42,118 nt of DNA, from NCBI RefSeq assembly GCF_900092025.1, contig NZ_FLTX01000066.1, positions 1 through 42,118 on the forward strand, written 5' to 3'. Position numbers and translations under genes: made by a program. The stretch comes from Xanthomonas bromi. GTDB taxonomy: Bacteria > Pseudomonadota > Gammaproteobacteria > Xanthomonadales > Xanthomonadaceae. Below the pieces are notes generated by a model. It did no database searches. It saw only the letters and a program-made list of their open reading frames with translations, and was not told the DNA's origin. This document shows, piece by piece, positions 25,410 to 36,900 of this stretch. The number at the start of each line of letters is the position of its first letter. Within the stretch, counting starts at the first letter, position 1.

Positions 25410-25800
25410 TCAGCATCGCGCAGGTTTCTTCTTGCCTGGCGCCTCGCTAGCACCTGCGCGTACCGAGGCTATAGCCATGGTGATCAGGCAGGCAATCAGC
25501 CGCCGCAAGACCGCCTCGTTGTCGGCCGACGCTTTCAGGCTGGTAGTCGCAAGCCGCAGGATGTAGGCGAGATCTTCAGCCGACATTGCGCTGTCATTGC
25601 GCACATTCGGGCAGCAACAGCTGCACCAGCGTATCTTCCAGCTGCTGGTAAAGCGCATCCAGTGCATCGGGGGCATACTCGCCGCAATTGCTGAGCAGAT
25701 TCATACCGCTTCCCCACTCGATCACTGCCGCCACCGGTTCCAGCACCCAGATAGCGAACAGATGCCGTAGTTGGGTCTGCGGGTCCTGCGTGTCGCGCAT
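25410..25800 (-). pseudogene. small helical ORF, probably frameshifted, unknown family
   Basis: From an ATG at 25800 the minus strand reads 68 residues (MRDTQDPQTQLRHLFAIWVL onwards) and stops at 25594. A second frame entered just before this stop continues with MSAEDLAYILRLATTSLKAS and ends at 25410 with a Lys-rich tail. Both halves look coding (helical, no low-complexity), and a single shift near 25600 would join them into about 130 residues. They could also be two overlapping genes (CAATGA junction; internal ATG at 25586). I recognise no family. No ribosome site is strong. Confidence 0.4.
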
Positions 25801-25934
25801 GCGGTTGCGGTTGCGGCCACTTATCAGGTTCGCTGGCGCGCGACCTGTGTGGCGAAGATCGCCTTCGAATGACAAACCCGCAACTGCCGCAGGTCGTTGA
25901 GCGCTGCGCCTTCGATCGCCCACTACCCGAGCGC

Positions 25935-26152
25935 ATGCAGGCCGCAGCGGCCACCGCGCGCCGTGCCGACGTGGCGCTGCTGGCACTCGGTGAGCCGCTG
26001 AGCTACTCCGGCCAGACGCGGTCCCGCCCCGATGCTGTTGATCAGGCAGGCAACGACGCTGACCGTGGTGCGGGGTCTATTCAATGTGTGGGAGGCGCGC
26101 TCGACCGAAGCTGCCGTTTGTCGGCAGGTATTGGACAGCTGGCCTGATGTAA
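25935..26152 (+). pseudogene. remnant of a family 3 glycoside hydrolase (BglX-like)
   Basis: The plus-strand frame at 25935 reads AAATARRADVALLALGEPLS followed by YSGQTRSR. This matches the GH3 C-terminal domain pattern ADV-x-[VL]-x-GE-x5-[SH]-x-E-x-x-SR around the start of the (alpha/beta)6 sandwich. In the +1 frame from about 26050, VVRGLFNVWEA and VLDSWPDV align loosely with the family's VLxNGRPLAL and xLExWFxG. The upstream catalytic domain and the rest are missing and the frame is broken. It is therefore a short decayed fragment, not a working beta-glucosidase. Confidence 0.45.
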
Positions 26153-26371
26153 GCTGCGATGACCAGCGTGCGGCGCTGGTCATCGGTACGGTCTGCCTGT
26201 GTGGTCGCTACGTCGCGATCGCCCTTTGCTAAACACGCCTGATCGACGCGCTAACGATTGGCGCCGCCGCTGCTGGCCTCGCGCCCTGTAATGCAGAACA
26301 CCTGCGCATCGCACGTACGCCTGCGCGGTCAGGCCGGCATTCAAGCGTGCCCGGCGCATGCAGATGCAGGC

Positions 26372-29300
26372 TCATTGCTCATCGGCCAAGGTGATGTCAT
26401 CGCCAGCAACGGTCGCTAGTGCGGCATCGTCGCCGGAGGGTGCGCTCAACATCGCCATCATGGCAGCCCGCGCCTCGTCACCCAGGTGGTGCGCACGTGT
26501 CATGGTCTGCTGTGCGGCACGTGTCTGTGCATCGATGTCGCTTAACGCATCGGCTTCTTCAGCCAGGCTGGCGCGCAAGCCGTGCGCCAACGACACCAGC
26601 GTACCGATGCGATCGCGTGTCTCTGCCGATTGCTGCTGGACCCTGCTCAGCTTCGTTTGCGCCTCTTCGAGTGCCCGGACCGCCTCATCCTTGCTGGCGG
26701 TGTCGTTCGCCGACGCATCGGTGCTCGTGGCCTGCAGTTGCAGTGCCCGCAGCGCTTGGCGTCGGATGTCGGCATCGCGCTCGGCGTCTTCGACAGACTG
26801 ACGCTCCAGCTCAGACACGCGCTGCAGGTCCTCCAGACGCTGCAGCAGGTCGTTCAACCTGTCGTCCACGTCCTGCAGTTGCGCCTCTTGCGCGTCATAC
26901 GCCTCTGCGGTCTGACGCAGAAGGTAGTCGATCGCTGCAATCAGCGACGACTCGCTTTGTGCAGCCTGCTGCAGTAATTCGAACGCCTGCTGAGCTACCG
27001 CAATCTCCTCCATCGCGCTGCGTCCGGCCATCTGGCGACTTAGGCGACCGTGCGCCTGGTCGAGCGCGTGCTCGGCCTGTGTCACCGCCTCGCTACAGGC
27101 GTGCACTGACGCAAGCGCTTGGCGCAAGCTCCACGGCGCGACCGCCGCATCGGTTATGTTCTCGCCTGTTGGCGCAAGTCTGGCCAGCAGCCGGTCGATG
27201 CGTTCGCCTGCCTTGGCCTGTGCCAGGCCCACTGCCTCCATCAACGCAGCGCAGTTGCGGCGCTGCGCGTCAACGCCAAGCGTTTGTTCTTCCATGCGTG
27301 CCAATTCGCGCGTCAGCGCGCGTGGATGAGGATCCTTCGGCGGCGTGGCCGCCTGCAGATACCGTTCAAATGCAAGGTCGCGCGTCTCCTGTAACCCTGG
27401 GCCCTCGCCGCGCGGAGAGGCCGTGCCCGGTGGCGGCACTTGCGCCCTCTGAGGTTGCCCAAGCGCCTGCACGCCGGCCTGCTGCAGGCGGTCCAGTGGG
27501 CGGCGCAGCGCACGCGCACCGGCTTCGAGGACCTCCGCCCCTTCGATGCGGTCGTACAACCCGTAACGGAACTGAATCTCCGCCTCGAACACCTGGTGCG
27601 AGGCGACAGCAGTCGACGCCACATTGAGCAGCGGCAGGCCGACGCGGCTGGTGAGCGGATTTTCGTCAGTATTGTGAACGGCGATGGCCGCAAGCCGGTA
27701 CAGATCCGGCGATTGCTGCGCAGCGATGAGAACGTCCTGCCAAGACATCCCGTCGCTGGATGCCGGCAATCCCAGTGCCGCTGCTGCCTGTGCATGCTGC
27801 CTGGCGGCCAGCGCGTCGTTGATCGCCACCATGGCTTGCGGCCGCATCTCAAACACGAAGCGAACCTGATTGACATGCGGGATGTCCTTGAACCTACGCA
27901 ACACCTCATCCAACCCGGGAATCTTGCGTCGTATCTCGGCAACGTCGCGCATCTTCTCGCCCAGCGAGTAGTGGCCGATGGCATGACTGATTACCGCGTC
28001 GAGCGATTCACGTCCGAACATGTTGATCTCTACGCGGGCGCCGGGAATCACGCGCGCGCGCTGCTGGATGGCTGCAGCATCCTCCTGCCGCAGCTGATGC
28101 AGCATGTCGACCACTGCCGCGCGCTCGGCCGCCGTGCCGCCTTTCCATAGCGATGCCGCCGCGGCACTGGTCGCTTGCGTGGCGAGTGTCCGCTGTTGTA
28201 CCAGGGCTGCTCCGCCGAGTGCGGCGCCAGCTTCGATGGCCAGTGCGTCAGGACCCTGGATACGTTCGAGCGCCTTGCGCAGCAGGACACTGCGCTCTTC
28301 CGGCGTGGCCGGATACTCCATCGCGCCCAGTTCGGCGCTGCTTTCTGGAAAGACGGCCTTGAGCCGCGCACGCAACGTGTCCCATCCATGCCGCGTCACC
28401 GGCTGCGCTGCATGCGTATCCAGGGTGCGCTTGTAGCTGGCAGTGCCCAATAACGGACCGGGGCGCGTATCGTCCAGTATCGCGTCGGTTGGCAACTGCA
28501 CGTCGCTAGACGCCACCCGCATGCCGGCCAGCTGCAGCGTGCCGGCACCGGTGACGGCATTGACCAGCCGTTTGAAATTGCGTCCCAGTACCGAGGTCAA
28601 TCCGCCGCCTAAATTGATGCTGGCATTGACCTCGGCATTAATGCCGATGCGGCCCTGGAATTCCAGGCCGATGATGTCTTTCCAGGCGTGGTCCAGATGC
28701 AATTCCATCTGGCTCCATTGCACACCGATCTGCGCGGTCATGCTGAACGGCACCGATGCCGAAATCGCGCTGCGCGGGTTGCCAGTGGCTGCGCCCGGTG
28801 CGGTGGGCTGTTTCGGACCGAAGGGATGCCTGATCGCCAGTGGCTGCGCAGTCAGGTTGACGTTGAGCGAGGCGTTGATGTTGGTTTCGAACAGATCCAG
28901 GCCGATCGCCCCATCATTCACGCCTGCGCGTAACAGGCGCGTGGTATCGCCGGCGTACCGGTCGAACAACAGTCTGGCAAATTCGGGGATGGTGTCCGGC
29001 GACAGGATGACTGCCGCGCCCACGCCATGTTGATAGGCCCCCCCCACGCCGAGATTGGCCGCGCCACCCCAGCTTGCAGACACTGTTGGCGCCGGGGTGT
29101 CCACATACACATACCCGCCGGTTCCCGGGCCCGGTTGAAGATCGATGCTCAGGCCTGCGCTTGCGGACGCGGTAGCTTTTGCGTGGCGCACGAAGAAGGC
29201 AACCAGGCCCGCGTCGCCGTCCTTCGAATCGCCGATGCGCTCGACGCCCAGCGCGTGGATGGCCTCCCCTCCCATACCGACATTGATCGGATTTGCATGC

Positions 29301-32300
29301 ATCCATTGCACCGACCCCAGCGAGCCACGCAGCTCGGCCGAGCGCACCCGAGTTGAGAAGAAGGTGCTGCGATTGAACAGGTCCTGCAGCACATCGATCA
29401 TGCGCGATGCCATTTCATCCGGGGCGCTCCCCTGCGGCAGGCCAAGACTCTTGAGCAGCTGCAGTTGGCGGGCGCTTCCGGGCGTGGTGACTTCCTGCCG
29501 AAAGGTCGACACTACATCATCGAATGCCTCCAGTTCGTACCAAGACGACAACCCCAACTTGGCCAGCGCATGCAGCCCGGACTGCTGCCGTCTGGCGTCG
29601 GCTGCCTCCAGCGCCTGCGCATCGGCGACGCCCAGCAGCGCGTTGTATTCAACCAAGCCTGCGAGCAGGCAGGCACTGCGCAGCGCATTCGGCGTATCGG
29701 CTGCGTTGGCGGCCTGATCATGTTGCGCCGGCAAGGTGACCTGGGCGGTCTTAAGCCGATGGATGACCTCGCGCAACTCGGCAAGCAGCGCATGCTCGAT
29801 GTCGCTCAATGCCTGCGGATGTAGCGATGCGCCACCGGCCAGCGCAGCAATGCAACGGTCAAATGACGGCAGCAGGTCATCATCCTTCTGGACCACAGCG
29901 CGAGTGACCGCAGAACGCGCCCGCCGCCAGAGTTCGGCGGCGCGATAACTGGCAGTCGAACTTGTGCGCTGGATGGCGGCACCGTCCGCCATGGAAAAAT
30001 CGGGAGCCAGCGCGCCTTCGCGGAATCCAATCTTGCGCAGATCGCGCAATAGCCCGGCCAAGGCCGTTTCGCGCAACGCCACCAGGTGCGCATGCTGGTC
30101 GGGCGAAAGCCCCTCAACCGGTTGGCGCGGAGACGCCGCAGCGGCAATACGCACCTCGGCCAGGACCGGCAAGCTCTCGAACAGTTCCAGCGCAAGCGAC
30201 TGAGCCTGCATCGCCTCCTGGCGGAAGCCGGCAAGCCGTTGCTGCTGCGGAGTGGGTGGCTGTACCACGCCGCTCCATCCGGCCAGCGTGCGCACAGCGC
30301 CTCCGACCATGCCTATCATCACCTGCGCGAGCGCGGTGGCCTGCGCGCGACCGCTCTGGACCAGGACCTGCGCATTCGAACTCAAGTTTAACGGATCGGT
30401 GGACGTAGTACCCAGCAAGGTCGTGCTGATCGCCGCGTCGTGGTCGGGCGTACTGATCCGACTTGCCTGCTGCTGGTTTATGTGGGCATTGGTACCGGAC
30501 TGGGTACCGGCAGCAGCGACTTCCTCGGGTGACGGAGACGCGGCAACGCGTGCCGCCAGGCGGGTGCCATCTGCAGCCGTCATTGCTGGCAACACGGCGT
30601 GCCAGCCCGCGCCGAGCTGCACCTGGAGTCGCCCGGTACGCGTACTTCGCAGCCCATGCGGTGGCGGTAGCGTCTTCGGCAAGGTGATCTGCACCGCATC
30701 CCACTGCCCGTGCTCGGCAAGCCGGTATAGCTGCACAGACCCTTCACGAGGGTGGTCTAACGCATACAGCACATCGTCCAACCCGACCGCGATTGCCAGC
30801 GGGCGTTGCAGCGGGGGGATGCTGCCGCGGTTGCCTTCCGCATCCACCTTGAGCAACGTTCCCGAAGCCGTCATCACTACCGCGCTGCGATCTGCATGCA
30901 CTGCCGCCTGGACGAGCTCTTCGTCGAAACGGGCGATTGGCTTGCAGCGCACCTCCACCACATCCGGCACCACGACGAGCGGCCCACCGGAAGGCGTGGT
31001 GGGCACCGCATCGGCCGCCAGCCAGGTCGTCCGCCCGGGAAGCGTGATGTCGACCAGTTGCGGCGGCGCAGCCAGCAACGCAAACACCGGCCGACGATCG
31101 ACGAACCCACGCGGTCCGGTATGCAACGAGACAACACCGGTGAGTGGCGCGCCACAGGCAAGCTTCAACCGCTCCCATGGCTGGTCCGGCGCGGGCGAGT
31201 AGTGCAGCACCCCGTCCAGATGCCCCAACCGGGCATGCCCATCCAGCACCACCGGCGAATGTATCTTCTCATCGGCGGGCAGCTGCAGCCCTTCGCTGCG
31301 CATCAGCAGAAGCGGGCGGTCGAGCATGAACGCCGGCTGGAATCTCGCCTGCCCTGCCGGCCGTTGCAAGGCGATCCGGTGCCCGGTGCTGTCTTCCAGC
31401 ACAAGATGCGCACTGTTATCGGTGGCCAATCCCATGGACGTGACCGCCCATCCCTGTGCGCGCTCCATCCGATCCGGCAGGGTCAGAAGCCGTGCAGTGA
31501 TTGGCCCGGTGCCGCGCAGATCCGCCTCATACACACGCCCCTTGTCATCGAGCATCAACGCGGTGCCGGCGTCAGGATGCGCCAGCGGCAGCACATCGAC
31601 CGGCATTGCAGGCATCGACTCGAAGGCTGGGCCGCCAGGCACCGGACGCAACAACTCCACCACCCGGTCGGGCGTCTCCTCATCGCAACGCCGGAGCACG
31701 CCATCATGCAGCATGCATGGCCTGCCATTGGCATCGAAACGAAGCACGGCGCCGTCCGGTAGATCGCCGACGCTGACGGATATCTGGTCACTGCCGGCAC
31801 GCCAGCAGTGCGCGCCCGCCTGCAGATACACAGCGCCATTGGCCTGCAGGCCGAGCATGCGGATATCGGCAGCCGCACCGCACGGGGCAGGCAGCGGAAC
31901 CGGTACCCAGCGCCCACTCGCATCGGCGCGATGCAGTTGGTTGGCACGACAGGTGAAACACTGACCATCGGTCGCCTGCCAGATACCGGTCAGCAGGCCA
32001 ATCGGCGGCTCGGCAAGCTGGCTGGCGATCTGGTCGGCAGTCGGCGCCGTGCCGGTGCGGCGTTCGACGTCCGGATGCACGGTCAACCCTGCGATCAGTA
32101 AACCTGGCGTTGTGGTGAAGAACGCCTCGTTGCGTGGCATCCGCGGGTCCTTGGGGTCGGCCACATAGCGCAGCAGACGTCCACCGCCGCCTAGGGGCGA
32201 TTCGCTCTGGACCGCCGGCCGACGCGCAAGACAAGCGTCAATCATGCGTGCGACATCGCTATCCGACGCAGAGGCGCCGTCGAGCTGCACACCGGCACGT

Positions 32301-32515
32301 CGGCCATGCCGCGACGGGGAACTGCGCAGGCGGACCGCGGTGGTCGAGGTGCTGGATGCGCCTCGCCTCACCGGCAAGGCGCCCAGCGCATGCGCCGGAG
32401 GCTCAGGGAAAGGCGCCCGCGGTGAGACTGTGGTCGGCACCGACGCGTCGGCCGAATCTGGTGCCGGCAGCGACCGAGACGCACTTGAGGAAGCGATGGA
32501 GTGTGATGTGGTCAT
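26372..32515 (-). CDS. xopAM: XopAM, AvrE/DspE/HopR-family type III effector
   Basis: A 2047-residue protein, by far the largest gene here. The first 60 residues are Ser/Ala/Pro-rich, as in type III secretion signals. Residues about 130-720 have repeated beta-rich units (LPDGAVLRFDANGRPCMLHDG is one) fitting the AvrE-family beta-propeller. Two WxxxE motifs, common in this family, are W992YELE and W1267SQME. Residues about 1150-1300 have amphipathic strands (GGYVYVDTPAPTVSASWGGA), the region that forms the channel in DspE/AvrE. The last 280 residues are a strong Ala/Gln/Glu coiled coil ending GDDITLADEQ. The family's C-terminal LKK-type ER-targeting motif is not seen. The ATG at 32515 was preferred over a GTG at 32677. 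A perfect PIP box drives it. No chaperone gene is adjacent. Confidence 0.88.
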   Translation of the reverse strand: MTTSHSIASSSASRSLPAPDSADASVPTTVSPRAPFPEPPAHALGALPVRRGASSTSTTAVRLRSSPSRHGRRAGVQLDGASASDSDVARMIDACLARRPAVQSESPLGGGGRLLRYVADPKDPRMPRNEAFFTTTPGLLIAGLTVHPDVERRTGTAPTADQIASQLAEPPIGLLTGIWQATDGQCFTCRANQLHRADASGRWVPVPLPAPCGAAADIRMLGLQANGAVYLQAGAHCWRAGSDQISVSVGDLPDGAVLRFDANGRPCMLHDGVLRRCDEETPDRVVELLRPVPGGPAFESMPAMPVDVLPLAHPDAGTALMLDDKGRVYEADLRGTGPITARLLTLPDRMERAQGWAVTSMGLATDNSAHLVLEDSTGHRIALQRPAGQARFQPAFMLDRPLLLMRSEGLQLPADEKIHSPVVLDGHARLGHLDGVLHYSPAPDQPWERLKLACGAPLTGVVSLHTGPRGFVDRRPVFALLAAPPQLVDITLPGRTTWLAADAVPTTPSGGPLVVVPDVVEVRCKPIARFDEELVQAAVHADRSAVVMTASGTLLKVDAEGNRGSIPPLQRPLAIAVGLDDVLYALDHPREGSVQLYRLAEHGQWDAVQITLPKTLPPPHGLRSTRTGRLQVQLGAGWHAVLPAMTAADGTRLAARVAASPSPEEVAAAGTQSGTNAHINQQQASRISTPDHDAAISTTLLGTTSTDPLNLSSNAQVLVQSGRAQATALAQVMIGMVGGAVRTLAGWSGVVQPPTPQQQRLAGFRQEAMQAQSLALELFESLPVLAEVRIAAAASPRQPVEGLSPDQHAHLVALRETALAGLLRDLRKIGFREGALAPDFSMADGAAIQRTSSTASYRAAELWRRARSAVTRAVVQKDDDLLPSFDRCIAALAGGASLHPQALSDIEHALLAELREVIHRLKTAQVTLPAQHDQAANAADTPNALRSACLLAGLVEYNALLGVADAQALEAADARRQQSGLHALAKLGLSSWYELEAFDDVVSTFRQEVTTPGSARQLQLLKSLGLPQGSAPDEMASRMIDVLQDLFNRSTFFSTRVRSAELRGSLGSVQWMHANPINVGMGGEAIHALGVERIGDSKDGDAGLVAFFVRHAKATASASAGLSIDLQPGPGTGGYVYVDTPAPTVSASWGGAANLGVGGAYQHGVGAAVILSPDTIPEFARLLFDRYAGDTTRLLRAGVNDGAIGLDLFETNINASLNVNLTAQPLAIRHPFGPKQPTAPGAATGNPRSAISASVPFSMTAQIGVQWSQMELHLDHAWKDIIGLEFQGRIGINAEVNASINLGGGLTSVLGRNFKRLVNAVTGAGTLQLAGMRVASSDVQLPTDAILDDTRPGPLLGTASYKRTLDTHAAQPVTRHGWDTLRARLKAVFPESSAELGAMEYPATPEERSVLLRKALERIQGPDALAIEAGAALGGAALVQQRTLATQATSAAAASLWKGGTAAERAAVVDMLHQLRQEDAAAIQQRARVIPGARVEINMFGRESLDAVISHAIGHYSLGEKMRDVAEIRRKIPGLDEVLRRFKDIPHVNQVRFVFEMRPQAMVAINDALAARQHAQAAAALGLPASSDGMSWQDVLIAAQQSPDLYRLAAIAVHNTDENPLTSRVGLPLLNVASTAVASHQVFEAEIQFRYGLYDRIEGAEVLEAGARALRRPLDRLQQAGVQALGQPQRAQVPPPGTASPRGEGPGLQETRDLAFERYLQAATPPKDPHPRALTRELARMEEQTLGVDAQRRNCAALMEAVGLAQAKAGERIDRLLARLAPTGENITDAAVAPWSLRQALASVHACSEAVTQAEHALDQAHGRLSRQMAGRSAMEEIAVAQQAFELLQQAAQSESSLIAAIDYLLRQTAEAYDAQEAQLQDVDDRLNDLLQRLEDLQRVSELERQSVEDAERDADIRRQALRALQLQATSTDASANDTASKDEAVRALEEAQTKLSRVQQQSAETRDRIGTLVSLAHGLRASLAEEADALSDIDAQTRAAQQTMTRAHHLGDEARAAMMAMLSAPSGDDAALATVAGDDITLADEQ

Positions 32516-32949
32516 CAAACTATCCAAAAAAGATGGGATGCTCGGCGCGACGTCTGCAGGGCGACGCCTAACATGGTGTGAAGTACCAGAAATGTGCGTT
32601 CCGATCAGGCAGGCCCATGGATGCCTGACAGCGCACGAGGCGTGCAGAGGCAATCCATTCGGCTTGATCGGCAACACTCAACGGGCGCGGGCAACGCCCA
32701 GGCCCTCAATTGGCGCACTGACGCATGGCTAGTTCAGGCCAGACGGCGAGCCCGCCAGAGACGCGAAATCACGCGGGCGCTGGCAACCTCAGGGTGTGCA
32801 CGCAATTGAAGACGCTCACGCCTCGAGCGTGACGCTGTTGCCTTGCTGTGGTTAAGCGTATGTCGTCCTCCCTCCCAGAAGAAATGACATCCGTCAGGAT
32901 GTATCGCTGCGGACACGTCGGGCATCCAACGTCCCGCTGCTCCACTCCT
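32516..32949 (-). other. long 5' leader of xopAM
   Basis: About 430 bases separate the expected transcription start (near 32943) from the chosen ATG at 32515. The effector frame stays open up to a GTG at 32677 with a peptide starting MLPIKPNGLP, so the true start could be earlier. GGATAG lies 5 bases before the ATG at 32515 and is a weak ribosome site; none precedes the GTG. The 95-codon ORF starting at 33021 overlaps the promoter and is not supported. Confidence 0.5.
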
Positions 32950-33010
32950 AAAGTAGTGCGCTGAGCATCGCGCGGAATGTCGAATGCGAAGCGCCGCGCG
33001 CGATGGCGAA
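32950..33010 (-). promoter_or_regulatory. perfect PIP box and -10 element of xopAM
   Basis: On the minus strand TTCGC (33010-33006) and TTCGC (32990-32986) are separated by exactly 15 bases. TACTTT (32955-32950), which fits YANNNT, begins after a gap of 30 bases. This is the full consensus for HrpX-activated promoters in Xanthomonas (PIP box, then -10 at 30-32 bases). It points at xopAM and lies in the gap after the uvrA-like stop. Confidence 0.93.
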
Positions 33011-33061
33011 ACGTGGCGCACTCGAATTCCGACCGTATCGATCAGTTGCGACCTGCGTCGC

Positions 33062-35587
<2,526 letters not shown>

Positions 35588-35717
35588 GACTATCGAACCG
35601 ACTTGCGAGAGCGCATTAGGCTAGCGCGGCGCACATGCAGCCAATGTCGTCGTAGCATCGACGCGTCGTTTAGATGCAGTAAGCTGCTTGGATCAAAAGA
35701 CTGGTTGGTCGAAGGCG

Positions 35718-35818
35718 CGGTGCCCTCACCGCTTGCGGGACACGCCGTGAATCCATCCGGGGAGGCTTGGTGGCGGCATCCATGCCGCCACACGGTTCCG
35801 CAAGCGGCGAGGACACCG
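35718..35818. repeat. nested-palindrome intergenic repeat 1
   Basis: The outer arms CGGTGCCCTCACCGCTTGCGG (from 35718) and CCGCAAGCGGCGAGGACACCG (to 35818) pair with few mismatches. Inside is a perfect 10-bp stem, GTGGCGGCAT/ATGCCGCCAC (35770-35791), with 2 bases at its tip. No ORF is involved. It may act as a transcript barrier upstream of the uvrA-like gene. Confidence 0.75.
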
Positions 35819-35967
35819 CACCAGAACGTTCGTCGGTCGCTTTGTGAAAAACAGGCAATTTCACAGATACATTGATTCGCTGGGCGGGCTGCAAATAGAC
35901 GAGAGCTAGCCCATTAAAAGCACGTCCCACATTTTTTGCACCCTATACACCGACCATCCCGACTGGT

Positions 35968-36069
35968 CCTTGCCCGCCCACCGTCGCGGGACCTTACGCG
36001 GCATGGATGCCGCGTAAGAGCCTACAAGGACGTACTTGCAGCGTGTCCCGCGATGGTGGGCGAGCAAGG
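35968..36069. repeat. nested-palindrome intergenic repeat 2
   Basis: The outer arms CCTTGCCCGCCCACCGTCGC (from 35968) and GCGATGGTGGGCGAGCAAGG (to 36069) pair almost fully. Inside, CTTACGCGGCAT/ATGCCGCGTAAG (35993-36018) forms a perfect 12-bp stem around GG. It has the same size and architecture as the repeat 150 bp away but a different sequence. It lies 42 bp past the stop of the HD-domain gene and could end its transcript. Confidence 0.78.
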
Positions 36070-36110
36070 GCACTGCAGCCAGGCAGCAGATCAGCCGCTC
36101 TAAAACGCGA

Positions 36111-36749
36111 TCAGCCCAGCGCGTGCGCCGGTACCGGCTGCTCGCCTGTATCGGCCAGCGCCTGCATGCGCATGACAACTCCACTGAACAACCGCGCAGT
36201 GGCGGTATCGCGCGTGCGGAAGATCTCTTCCAGCGCAGCGTAATACCACAGTGTGCCTTCGCGCCCGGCAGTGAACACATTGAAGATCTCCTGGCCGACG
36301 GCGGGATTTTCCAGGTCCTGCACGATGCTGCGTGCGTTGTAGAGCTTGTCGCAGCCGGACACCAGCAACGCACGCTCGGGCGTCTTGCGCAGGCGCTCGA
36401 GATAGGCCTGCTTGCGCGCGCGCCAATCGTGTTTGCGTGCGCGCTCGCTGTTGTCCACATCGGCCTTGTCTTCAGCGGTGGCGTCGGTGCATGCCATCAC
36501 GATGTCGGCCACCACATCGCCGAATTGCGCCCGGATCGACGCCTCGTGCCCGCCGCCGCAGTCTTCCACTACGTCGTGCAACAAGCCGGCGATGGCCTGC
36601 TCTTCATCGCCGCCGCACTCCAGCACCAGCGTGGACACGCCCAGCAAGTGGCTCAGGTAAGGAATCTGCGTCCCCTTGCGCAGCTGCCCGGCATGGGCGA
36701 TGCGCGCGTAGTCCACGGCCAGGGCATAGCGTTCGGTGAGAGCGGTCAT
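36111..36749 (-). CDS. HD-domain phosphohydrolase, SpoT/Mesh1-like
   Basis: A 212-residue soluble HD hydrolase. The metal ligands of the RelA/SpoT hydrolase type are all in place: His19 in IAHAGQLRKGT, His34 in YLSHLLGV, His58-Asp59 in LLHDVVED and Asp134 in GCDKLYNAR. The signature AHxGQxRKGTxIPYxxH is shared with small alarmone hydrolases (Mesh1), which remove pyrophosphate from (p)ppGpp or phosphate from NADPH. No synthetase, TGS or ACT domain is present, so only hydrolysis is expected. The substrate is inferred. The neighbouring EAL gene is divergent, 151 bp away. Confidence 0.85.
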   Translation of the reverse strand: MTALTERYALAVDYARIAHAGQLRKGTQIPYLSHLLGVSTLVLECGGDEEQAIAGLLHDVVEDCGGGHEASIRAQFGDVVADIVMACTDATAEDKADVDNSERARKHDWRARKQAYLERLRKTPERALLVSGCDKLYNARSIVQDLENPAVGQEIFNVFTAGREGTLWYYAALEEIFRTRDTATARLFSGVVMRMQALADTGEQPVPAHALG

Positions 36750-36900
36750 GGGGCGTCCGATGCGGGCAATGGCGCATTATCGCCGAGCCCGGCGAGGTGC
36801 CAGGTGAGGATGGCGCGAGGACGCATGTGCAGATTCGATGACACGCTGTTGCGGTCGATACCGCTAGGCTACCCTCACCACGCCGCACGATTGCTCCGAC

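Noticed and set aside
32734..33021. 95-codon minus-strand ORF upstream of xopAM
   Set aside because: It spans the PIP box and -10 element, begins upstream of the expected transcription start and has no domain.
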